The notes under the pieces: model-generated
The model's database searches: none
Seen by the model: only the letters and a program-made list of their open reading frames with translations
Told to the model about the DNA's origin: nothing
In this document: positions 1 through 5,651 of the stretch, piece after piece
Layout: every line of letters starts with the position of its first letter
Numbering within the stretch: position 1 is the first letter of the stretch
Assembly: GCA_003222935.1 (NCBI GenBank)
Contig: QHXL01000340.1
Span: 8,554 to 14,381 of the forward strand
Direction: 5' to 3'
DNA length: 5,828 nucleotides
Source: Acidobacteriota bacterium
GTDB taxonomy: Bacteria > Acidobacteriota > Blastocatellia > Pyrinomonadales > Pyrinomonadaceae
Translations under genes and position numbers: made by a program

Positions 1-102
1 TTTGTCGCGCATGATGAAGGGAAGCTCTAAAGAATAACGGTCCCTTTATCGGGCGAGCGACAAACTAAAGTTCGTCGGACCTTTGGATCGTCGAAATTGA
101 TT
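1..102. other. Leader region with possible tail of an upstream gene
   Basis: These bases precede the first complete gene. Two forward frames are open from the left edge: one stops at TAA 28-30 (ending ...HDEGKL) and one at TAA 34-36 (ending ...MKGSSKE). Either could be the C-terminus of an upstream gene, but about ten codons are too few to identify it. An imperfect hairpin lies at 58-77 (CGACAAACT pairing with AGTTCGTCG, one mismatch, very small loop). No T-tract follows, so it is a poor intrinsic terminator. I see no convincing -35/-10 pair and no clear Shine-Dalgarno sequence before the ATG at 103. Confidence 0.3.
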
Positions 103-2085
103 ATGAAACTTCCAACTAGTTTTTTACTGCTTCCGGCATTTCTAACCTTTGGAATTGCGTCAAAAGGGATGACAATCAATGCGCCCTTGCCTAAGCCGCG
201 GCAAATGGAAAAACTTGGTCGTGGTGTAGTGGCAGTCCAGTTTGAGGCTGGAAAGGTCTTTGTGGGTTGGCGTGTATTGGGAACGGATCCGGCAAACGTC
301 GCATTCAATCTTTACCGATCTGCGAACCGGCAAAAGCCAGTAAAACTAAATCAGCACCCACTTGTTTCAGCATCGAGCATGGTCGACGAGCAGGCTGACC
401 TCAAAGTCCCAAACTCATACTTCGTTCGACCAATCATCAACGGACGTGAACTGGCAGCCAGTGCCTCCTTTTCACTTGCAGCAAATGCTCCCGTCCGTCA
501 GTACCTCTCAATTCCACTTAAGACTCTCGAGGGCTATGGTCCTAACGATGCCTCAGTCGGAGATCTCAATGGCGACGGTGAGTATGAGATCGTCGTTCAC
601 CAGGTCGGGCGTGGACGCGACAATTCGCAGGCTGGTACAACCACGGAACCGATTCTCGAAGCATACACACTCGATGGAACCCTGCTGTGGCGAATAAACC
701 TCGGCAAAAATATCCGCGAAGGCGCTCACTACACTCAGTTCATGGTCTATGACCTCGATGGCGATGGAATCGCAGAAGTAGCGTGTAAGACGGCTGATGG
801 AACGATTGACGGTGTGGGGAAAGTAATTGGCGATCCGAAGGCTGACTATCGCGAGCCTGAGGGTGCAGTCATCACATACAAGAATGCACGTACAGGCAAT
901 GAGGAGAAGCACAACGTTACGGGTTACGTCCTTTCTGGGCCAGAATATCTCACTATATTTGATGGGCGCACCGGCGCTGCTCTTGCAACAACGAACTTTG
1001 TGCCACCCCGACATCCGTCTTCGCTGAAGCCGTCCGGAGATGAATTGACTGCACTGTGGGCCGATGGATATGGGAATCGAGTCGATCGCTTCCTCGCATG
1101 TATCGCGTATTTAGATGGCGTCAGACCGAGCCTGGTGATGGCGCGCGGTTACTACACACGAACGGTCTTAACCGCCTGGGATTGGCGGAACGAAAAACTT
1201 ACTCAACGATGGACTTTTGATAGTGACTCGTCGCCGGAAAATAGAAAGTTTCGCGGCCAGGGCAATCACAACTTGAGCGTGGCTGACGTCGACATGGATG
1301 GTCGTGATGAAATTGTCTACGGTGCGGCAGTTTTTGACGACAACGGCACAGGACTTTATTCGACAGGGTTGGGACATGGCGACGCACTTCACGTTACCGA
1401 TCTCGATCCGGATCGACCCGGGCTCGAAGTGTTCGACATTCAAGAACGATTCGATGACGCGGGCGCAAGTTTTCGTGATGCGCGTACTGGAGAGATTTTA
1501 TGGAAGAAGGCTTCGGTACAAGCCGGGAGTGACGGCGAAGGTCCAGGTCGAGGCTTGGCTCTCGATATTGACCCGGCCCATAGAGGATACGAGAGTTGGG
1601 TACGTGGTGCAGGTGTGGTCGGACTCTGGAATGCGAAAGGCGAAAAGATATCCGATAAGACGCCCATGTCGTGCAATTTTGGAGTTTGGTGGGACGGCGA
1701 CTTGCTGAGTGAGTTGCTGGATCGAAACACCATTTCGAAGTGGAACCCGTCGAACCAGACCGAGACGGTATTGCTACGTGATGCTGCCTGCACTTCCAAT
1801 AATGGAACCAAGGCTACGCCAACGTTGAGTGGAGACATTCTCGGCGATTGGCGAGAAGAAGTTATCTGGCGAACGACAGATAACAAGGAACTGCGAATCT
1901 ACACAACCGTAATCCCGACGAAGTACCGGTTCTACACGTTGATGCACGATCCACAGTATCGATTGAGCATCGCCTGGCAGAATGTTGCTTACAATCAGCC
2001 GCCACATACCGGGTTCTATCTGGGAGACGGCATGGCCCAACCTCCTAAACCGAACATAGTTCTAGTTGAACCAAAACGACATTGA
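103..2085 (+). CDS. Secreted rhamnogalacturonan lyase, polysaccharide lyase family 11 (PL11)
   Basis: A 660-residue enzyme predicted to cleave the alternating rhamnose-galacturonic acid backbone of rhamnogalacturonan-I by beta-elimination, outside the cytoplasm. Residues 1 to about 20 form a Sec signal peptide with a hydrophobic stretch ending GIAS. An N-terminal beta-sandwich follows with the PL11 hallmark RQMEKLGRGVVAV (33-45) and VGWRVLGTDPANVAFNLYRS (54-73). The rest is the beta-propeller, with calcium-binding-type loops DLNGDGEYE (154-162), DLDGDGIAE (217-225) and DVDMDGRDE (395-403). Other family signatures are FGVWWDGDLLSELLD (526-540), GDILGDWREEVIWR (577-590), and the C-terminal block YRLSIAWQNVAYNQPPHTG (619-637). 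Length is normal for the family and the frame is intact. I chose ATG 103 over the in-frame TTG at 97 because it gives a typical signal-peptide N-terminus (MKLPTS). A clear Shine-Dalgarno is missing. Whether it acts as endo- or exo-lyase cannot be read from sequence alone. The family call is firm. Confidence 0.95.
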   Translation: MKLPTSFLLLPAFLTFGIASKGMTINAPLPKPRQMEKLGRGVVAVQFEAGKVFVGWRVLGTDPANVAFNLYRSANRQKPVKLNQHPLVSASSMVDEQADLKVPNSYFVRPIINGRELAASASFSLAANAPVRQYLSIPLKTLEGYGPNDASVGDLNGDGEYEIVVHQVGRGRDNSQAGTTTEPILEAYTLDGTLLWRINLGKNIREGAHYTQFMVYDLDGDGIAEVACKTADGTIDGVGKVIGDPKADYREPEGAVITYKNARTGNEEKHNVTGYVLSGPEYLTIFDGRTGAALATTNFVPPRHPSSLKPSGDELTALWADGYGNRVDRFLACIAYLDGVRPSLVMARGYYTRTVLTAWDWRNEKLTQRWTFDSDSSPENRKFRGQGNHNLSVADVDMDGRDEIVYGAAVFDDNGTGLYSTGLGHGDALHVTDLDPDRPGLEVFDIQERFDDAGASFRDARTGEILWKKASVQAGSDGEGPGRGLALDIDPAHRGYESWVRGAGVVGLWNAKGEKISDKTPMSCNFGVWWDGDLLSELLDRNTISKWNPSNQTETVLLRDAACTSNNGTKATPTLSGDILGDWREEVIWRTTDNKELRIYTTVIPTKYRFYTLMHDPQYRLSIAWQNVAYNQPPHTGFYLGDGMAQPPKPNIVLVEPKRH

Positions 2086-2104
2086 AGGAAGATCTCGGTG
2101 ATTA

Positions 2105-2193
2105 CTCCGTGTCTCTGTGTGCTCTGTGGTGAAAGGTGAGCGATGTCCTTTAGCACCACAGAGACACTGAGACCCAGAGAAAGCACAGAGAAG
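2105..2193. repeat. Imperfect palindromic repeat of the 'CTCTGTG...CACAGAG' type
   Basis: This fills most of the 117-bp gap between the PL11 and GH31 genes. The core stem is CTCTGTGGTG (2122-2131) against CACCACAGAG (2154-2163), a perfect 10 bp. It is extended inwards by AAAGG (2132-2136) with CCTTT (2147-2151) around a 10-base loop, with a two-base bulge. It is extended outwards by GTGTCTCTGTG (2109-2119) against 2165-2175, with one bulged base and a single internal mismatch (2116/2168). A further CACAGAG copy occurs at 2184-2190. No T-run follows, so it is not a classic intrinsic terminator. From memory, repeats of this composition are scattered through intergenic spaces of Acidobacteriota, Verrucomicrobiota and similar genomes. 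It begins about 20 bp after the PL11 stop and ends about 10 bp before the GH31 start. Confidence 0.8.
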
Positions 2194-2202
2194 ATTAGCT
2201 AA

Positions 2203-2985
2203 ATGACAATCAAAGTATCATCACTATTTCTCGTTCTCATTTTCTGTGTCGCGGCGTCCGCGCAGGGAATCAAGTTTCAATCAACTCAACTAAAACCAGT
2301 TGCTGGCCAGCGCTCGTTAATAATCGACGGAATTTTCTTCGAGACAGCAAAAGGTCGCGTGGAAATTCGCACCTACAATGCAGCGGTCGGCAAACAAGAC
2401 TGGAAGCAAGAAATGTCCGCTATTGATGGCCACAAGATAACTCTCTCGGTGCGACCTAACGCCGGTAACTTCGATGTGTCTTTCAGCGCCCAACCAGCCA
2501 CCGACATTACCAAATGGGGCCTCGCAATCGCCGCAACAACTGACGAGTATTACACCGGACTCATGGAGCGTGTCGTGGATGGACCACAAGCCAAGTCGTG
2601 GGCTACGGGCATTCAGGAGGCAATGAACCTTCGGGGGCAGAAGATCGACATGATCATCAAACCCACGACCTCCGTCTACGCTCCTTATTACCTTTCGTCC
2701 CGCGGCTACGCCTTGATGGTCAAAGGAAACTGGCCGGGTTATTTCGATTTCGCCGTGTCAGATCCGAATCGCGTAAAGATCGAATTCGAGGGGCCGACAT
2801 TTGAAATGAAGATTTATACCGCTTCGGATCCCGCGACACTCGTGCGCGCTCATGCGATCGATGCTGGTCCGCCATTCATGCCGCCGAAGTGGATGTTTCA
2901 TCCGTGGCGTTGGCGCGACGAACACAATCACCGGGCAACCTATTACGACGGCACGCCGGTAACTGGCCCGTTCAATTCCGACTAA
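2203..2985 (+). CDS. GH31 N-terminal fragment (signal peptide plus beta-sandwich domain)
   Basis: This is the 260-residue open part of the broken GH31 gene. Residues 1-20 are a clear Sec signal peptide (hydrophobic SLFLVLIFCV, cleavage after ASA, mature protein from Q21). Residues 21 to about 215 are the GH31 N-terminal beta-sandwich, including DEYYTGLMERVVDG (114-127) and SVYAPYYLSSRGYALMVKG (157-175), which normally helps shape the active-site entrance. Residues 220-260, with PPKWMFHPWRWRDEH (227-241) and GTPVTGPFNSD (250-260), are the first strand of the catalytic barrel, then the frame ends abruptly. No catalytic acid is included, so a product of this piece alone should be inactive. The start at ATG 2203 is supported by the signal peptide and by a weak purine stretch, GAGAAG at 2188-2193, nine bases upstream. 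That stretch lies in the edge of the palindromic repeat. Confidence 0.8.
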   Translation: MTIKVSSLFLVLIFCVAASAQGIKFQSTQLKPVAGQRSLIIDGIFFETAKGRVEIRTYNAAVGKQDWKQEMSAIDGHKITLSVRPNAGNFDVSFSAQPATDITKWGLAIAATTDEYYTGLMERVVDGPQAKSWATGIQEAMNLRGQKIDMIIKPTTSVYAPYYLSSRGYALMVKGNWPGYFDFAVSDPNRVKIEFEGPTFEMKIYTASDPATLVRAHAIDAGPPFMPPKWMFHPWRWRDEHNHRATYYDGTPVTGPFNSD

Positions 2986-3082
2986 CGGCATCTACTGGAT
3001 CGATAGACCATGGGGACCGGGCAAGCCCTGGGGGTATGACGATTTCGACATCGATGAGAATCGACTGCCAAACTTCGCTCAA

Positions 3083-4240
3083 ATGGTTAAGTGGCTCGAG
3101 GGCCGGCAGCAAAAGACAGTTCTTTGGATCGCGCCATTCTTCCAGGGAAAGATGGCGCAGGAAGCACACGCAAAAGGCTACACGCTTGCTGGCCAGGAGA
3201 GACCGGTCAACGGCAACAACTATCCGATGGTTGATTTAACAAATCCTGCCGCCAAGGCCTACTGGCAGGACGGAATTGCAAAACTCCTAAAACTTGGCGT
3301 TGCTGGATTCAAACTCGATCGGGCAGAGGAAAATATTCCTGAAAGTGGTCCATACAAAGTCTTTGATGGTCGAACGATTCGCGAAAATCGCAACGCCTAC
3401 CCGGCTATGTATGTAAAAGCGGTCTACGAAGTCGCTAAGAAGTATCGCGGCGACGACTTCTTCCTGATGCCGCGTGCTGCCTACACGGGAAGCTCACCGT
3501 ATTCAGTGTTCTGGGGCGGCGACATTGGTGGAACCCAGGAAGGCTTGCGTGCTTCGATCATCGGTATTCAGCGTTCAGCGGTGATGGGATATCCAAACTG
3601 GGGTTCCGACATCTGTGGATATAACCAGCAACTACTCGAGCAGGAAGTGTGTGGTCGTTGGCTCGCGTTTGGCGCGTTGAATCCGATCATGGAAGTTGGC
3701 CCAACCCGAAATGTCGCCTTTTGGAATCTTCCGCGCGAACCGGCCTACGATAGTCAACTAATTGCGTTGTGGCGTCTGTATGCGCGATTGCACGAACGCC
3801 TGATCGATTACAACTACCAGTACGCGCAAGAGGCGACGAAGACGGGCATGCCGATCGTCCGTCCGCTGTTCATGGTTGATCCGGGTTCGGCAGCAGCGTG
3901 GGACAACTGGTGGACCTATCAATACGGACGCGACTTGTTAGTTTCACCGATTTGGGAAAAGGGTAAACGAACGCAGAGTGTTTATTTCCCGGCAGGGTCG
4001 AATTGGCGTGACGCCTGGAACTTGAGCAAGATCTATCGAGGTGGAAGAACGTACACCGTGCCGGCCGACCCTCATCAACTGCCAGTATTCATACGCGTCG
4101 GTTCAACCGTCGTGCTTGGTGATTTAAATAAGGAGTGGAAAGAGTCGGTTGAGATAGCAAACAAGAAACCCGACTTGAAAGCACTCGATGCAGAGTTGAA
4201 GTCCTGGTGGGATCGACAGCGCAGCGGAGGTGGGAAGTGA
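3083..4240 (+). CDS. GH31 catalytic-domain fragment (barrel plus C-terminal beta domains)
   Basis: This open frame of 385 codons counts from the first available ATG, but the homologous protein sequence in this frame already begins at 2984 (NGIYWIDRPWG). The ATG at 3083 is therefore an internal methionine with no Shine-Dalgarno, not a natural start. The fragment carries the GH31 active site: the predicted nucleophile is D79 in GFKLDRAEE (codon 3317-3319) and the predicted general acid/base is D147 in VFWGGD (codon 3521-3523). Other conserved blocks are RAAYTGSS (131-138), GYPNWGSDICGYNQQ (169-183), GPTRNVAFWNLPREP (206-220), TGMPIVRPLF (254-263) and the C-terminal beta-domain LLVSPIWEKG (285-294). 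Without the N-terminal sandwich and signal peptide it is unlikely to be secreted or correctly folded. The last codons overlap the start of the methylesterase gene. Confidence 0.75.
   Translation: MVKWLEGRQQKTVLWIAPFFQGKMAQEAHAKGYTLAGQERPVNGNNYPMVDLTNPAAKAYWQDGIAKLLKLGVAGFKLDRAEENIPESGPYKVFDGRTIRENRNAYPAMYVKAVYEVAKKYRGDDFFLMPRAAYTGSSPYSVFWGGDIGGTQEGLRASIIGIQRSAVMGYPNWGSDICGYNQQLLEQEVCGRWLAFGALNPIMEVGPTRNVAFWNLPREPAYDSQLIALWRLYARLHERLIDYNYQYAQEATKTGMPIVRPLFMVDPGSAAAWDNWWTYQYGRDLLVSPIWEKGKRTQSVYFPAGSNWRDAWNLSKIYRGGRTYTVPADPHQLPVFIRVGSTVVLGDLNKEWKESVEIANKKPDLKALDAELKSWWDRQRSGGGK
4226..4240 (+). promoter_or_regulatory. Shine-Dalgarno and GTGA stop-start overlap fixing the CE8 start
   Basis: GGAGGTG at 4226-4232 is a near-perfect Shine-Dalgarno sequence. 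It sits six bases (counted from GGAGG) before GTG 4237-4239, which overlaps the GH31 stop TGA (4238-4240) as GTGA. This is a classic translational-coupling arrangement. It shows that GTG 4237, rather than the in-frame GTG at 4207, is the likely start of the methylesterase. Confidence 0.85.
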
Positions 4241-5235
4241 AGGGGGCGGGAGCAGGACCGAAGGTTGTGTTTCTCTTGGTTGCGGTTTTTTTCGCCTGCC
4301 ATTCTATATTTGGCCAGGCAAAAAAGACTCAAACCGACATCACCGTGGCGCTCGACGGGAGTGGTCAATTCAAGACGGTCCAGGAAGCAATTATGTCGGT
4401 GCCCGCGGGCAGTGAGACGAACCCGGTTGTTATTCACATCAAGCCCGGAGTCTACAAAGAACTGATCTACATCCAACACGAAAAGCGTTTCTTTCGACTG
4501 GTTGGTGGCGACGCGGCGAAGACGATCCTCACCTACGATCTACATGCGAACATTATGGGCAAAGACGGAAAACCGATAGGCACCTTTCGAACGCCTTCGA
4601 CCTTAATCGACGCCGACGACTTCACAGCCGAAAACATCACGTTTGAAAACAGCGCCGGCCCGGTTGGACAGGCATTAGCCATTCGAGTCGACGGAGATCG
4701 AGCTGTGTTTCGGAACTGCCGCTTTCTGGGTTGGCAAGACACCATATTGTTGAACCGTGGACGCCAGTACTTTGAAAACTGTTACATCGCGGGACACGTC
4801 GATTTTATCTTTGGTGCCGCAACCGCTTTCTTCGAACGCTGTCACATTCATTGCTTGCGTAGCGGCTACATAACAGCAGCTTCGACCTACGACTATCACC
4901 CTTACGGTTTTGTTTTCTCGCACTGCAAGATTACCGGCGAGTCTGCGGAAGTGAAGACGTACCTGGGCCGACCGTGGCGAGATTTTTCAGCCGTGGTCTA
5001 CTTGAATACAGAAATGTCTGACGTAGTTCGACCCGAAGGGTGGCAAAACTGGAACCTACCAGCGCGTGAGAAGACGTCGCGCTATGCGGAGTTTAATAGT
5101 TCAGGCAGTGGCGCGAATCCGAAAGCGCGCGTTGCGTGGTCACGCCAGTTGACGAAGTCGGAGGCCAAAGAAATCACCGCCAAGAAAGTTCTCGCCGGCG
5201 CTGATCGTTGGAATCCGATGAAGTCTGGGCGATAA
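4237..5235 (+). CDS. Secreted pectin methylesterase (pectinesterase), carbohydrate esterase family 8
   Basis: A 332-residue enzyme that hydrolyses methyl esters of galacturonate in pectin, releasing methanol and exposing the chain to lyases and hydrolases (pectinesterase, EC 3.1.1.11). Residues 1 to about 26 are a Sec signal peptide with core VVFLLVAVFFAC. The Cys at 21 is not in a good lipobox, so I read it as an ordinary secreted protein. The rest is the right-handed beta-helix with the CE8 signatures in order: GxYxE (GVYKE 71-75), QALAIRVDGD (145-154), GWQDT (165-169, with the predicted acid/base D168), GHVDFIFG (186-193, with the predicted nucleophile D189) and LGRPWR (243-248, with the catalytic-site R245). 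The set is complete and the length normal, so it should be active. The start is GTG 4237, given a strong Shine-Dalgarno and the signal peptide. It is coupled to the upstream GH31 gene, whose premature stop could lower its translation. Confidence 0.95.
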   Translation: MKGAGAGPKVVFLLVAVFFACHSIFGQAKKTQTDITVALDGSGQFKTVQEAIMSVPAGSETNPVVIHIKPGVYKELIYIQHEKRFFRLVGGDAAKTILTYDLHANIMGKDGKPIGTFRTPSTLIDADDFTAENITFENSAGPVGQALAIRVDGDRAVFRNCRFLGWQDTILLNRGRQYFENCYIAGHVDFIFGAATAFFERCHIHCLRSGYITAASTYDYHPYGFVFSHCKITGESAEVKTYLGRPWRDFSAVVYLNTEMSDVVRPEGWQNWNLPAREKTSRYAEFNSSGSGANPKARVAWSRQLTKSEAKEITAKKVLAGADRWNPMKSGR

Positions 5236-5238
5236 GCA

Positions 5239-5330
5239 GTCAGTACCGAAACGCGGGGGCGTCGGGTTGCTTGACGGATTGAGCCCAATAGTTTCAAGCG
5301 GACCCGACGCTACCGCGTTTCGGTACTGAC
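5239..5330. repeat. Long near-perfect palindrome (92 bp, 29-bp arms)
   Basis: It starts 3 bases after the CE8 stop codon. The left arm (5239-5267, beginning GTCAGTACCGAAACGCG) matches the reverse complement of the right arm (5302-5330) at 27 of 29 positions; the only differences are two adjacent bases in the middle (GG against TA). The 34-base loop can fold further: GCTTGA (5269-5274) pairs with TCAAGC (5294-5299), and ATTG (5278-5281) pairs with CAAT (5286-5289) around AGCC. The whole element can thus form one long hairpin or cruciform. No T-run follows, so Rho-independent termination is not indicated, although such a stem could protect the 3' end of the CE8 mRNA. It contains no gene. It looks like a dispersed REP- or MITE-like extragenic element; copy number cannot be known from one window. 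Confidence 0.9.
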
Positions 5331-5331
5331 G

Positions 5332-5593
5332 ACATGGAAGGACATTAGTACCCCATACGCATGGAACGAAGACGACGCGTTTCGAAAAGCGATTCTTCCT
5401 GCTACAACCACTGACAAGAAGGTGTTCCTGGAGTTTGAAGGCATACGTCAAGGTGGAGAGTTCTATTTAAATGGAGAGCTTGTCGGACGTCCATGAGAAT
5501 GGTGTGATGGTATTTGGATTCGACATCACTCAACACTTGAAACCCGGTATACAGGAGAATGTTCTTGCTATTCGAATCGTCACGACACGCTAA
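5332..5593 (+). pseudogene. Remnant of a GH2 beta-glycosidase (N-terminal sugar-binding domain)
   Basis: No start codon is present, yet the translation is clearly a GH2 family (beta-galactosidase/beta-glucuronidase type) N-terminal domain. The frame of 5332 gives TWKDISTPYAWNEDDAFRK, then directly AILPATTDKKVFLEFEGIRQ and GGEFYLNGELVGR up to 5490. An extra C at 5491 then shifts the frame, producing TGA at 5494-5496. In the frame of 5492 the domain carries on as HENGVMVFGFDITQHLKPG and ENVLAIRIV, then ends at TAA 5591-5593. Compared with GH2 proteins I remember, about 18 residues (the DLSTGIGWYRK-like stretch) are missing between FRK and LPA. The true N-terminus, the remaining beta-domains and the catalytic barrel are all absent. 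The piece is an inactive relic. It begins 2 bp after the palindrome and precedes a separate GH2-like gene. Confidence 0.85.
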
Positions 5594-5651
5594 GGCATAT
5601 CGGACAGTAAGGACTCCCAGCAGCAACGTAACTGAAGTGATCGATCTTATT
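5594..5651. other. Spacer between GH2 remnant and next gene
   Basis: These 58 bases separate the end of the GH2 relic from the start at 5652. I found no further GH2-like sense in any frame, no clear promoter pair, and no good Shine-Dalgarno. The nearest purine-rich stretch, GAAGTG around 5629, is too far from the ATG to be convincing. Confidence 0.4.

Larger units (their letters stand above)
2203..4240 (+). pseudogene. Secreted GH31 alpha-glycosidase interrupted by a short deletion and frameshift
   Basis: Read across two frames, this is one family GH31 enzyme (retaining alpha-glycosidase; alpha-xylosidase- or alpha-glucosidase-like, exact substrate unknown). The 5' part runs from ATG 2203 through signal peptide and N-terminal beta-sandwich to the stop at 2983-2985. 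The protein sense resumes in another frame at 2984 with NGIYWIDRPWGPG and continues to the natural stop 4238-4240. In homologues I recall, the sequence between FNSD and NGIYW contains roughly a dozen more residues, so about 40 bp seem to be deleted, not a multiple of three. Both predicted catalytic aspartates survive in the downstream part. The rest of the frame is clean, which fits a recent mutation or an assembly error. The reading frame, the coupled CE8 gene and the pectin context all argue that the ancestral gene was functional. Confidence 0.85.

Noticed and set aside
97..102. TTG at 97 as start of the PL11 gene
   Set aside because: The ATG two codons later gives a normal signal-peptide N-terminus, and no Shine-Dalgarno favours the TTG.
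553..1886. Long reverse-strand and alternate-frame ORFs within the PL11 gene (e.g. 553-1014 and 1440-1886 on the minus strand)
   Set aside because: They lie wholly inside a confidently identified gene, show no recognisable domain, and have low-quality composition typical of antisense shadows.
2105..2193. CRISPR array or Rho-independent terminator reading of the repeat
   Set aside because: There are no regularly spaced direct repeats with unique spacers, and no T-run after the stem.
2983..2986. Programmed ribosomal frameshift in the GH31 gene
   Set aside because: There is no slippery heptamer at the junction, and the protein seems to lack residues as well as change frame, so a deletion explains it better.
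3083..3085. ATG 3083 as a genuine start of an independent gene
   Set aside because: GH31 homology in the same frame begins about 100 bp upstream, at 2984, and there is no ribosome binding site. It is an internal methionine of a broken gene.
4207..4236. GTG at 4207 as start of the methylesterase
   Set aside because: It would place ten charged residues ahead of the signal peptide. GTG 4237 has a strong Shine-Dalgarno at ideal spacing and a stop-start overlap.
5271..5299. TTGACG at 5271 as a promoter -35 box
   Set aside because: No TATAAT-like hexamer lies 16-18 bp downstream, and the bases belong to the palindrome's inner stem.
5140..5626. Reverse-strand ORFs across the CE8 end, palindrome and GH2 relic
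   Set aside because: They run through the palindrome and antisense to clear GH2 and CE8 homology, with no domain of their own.
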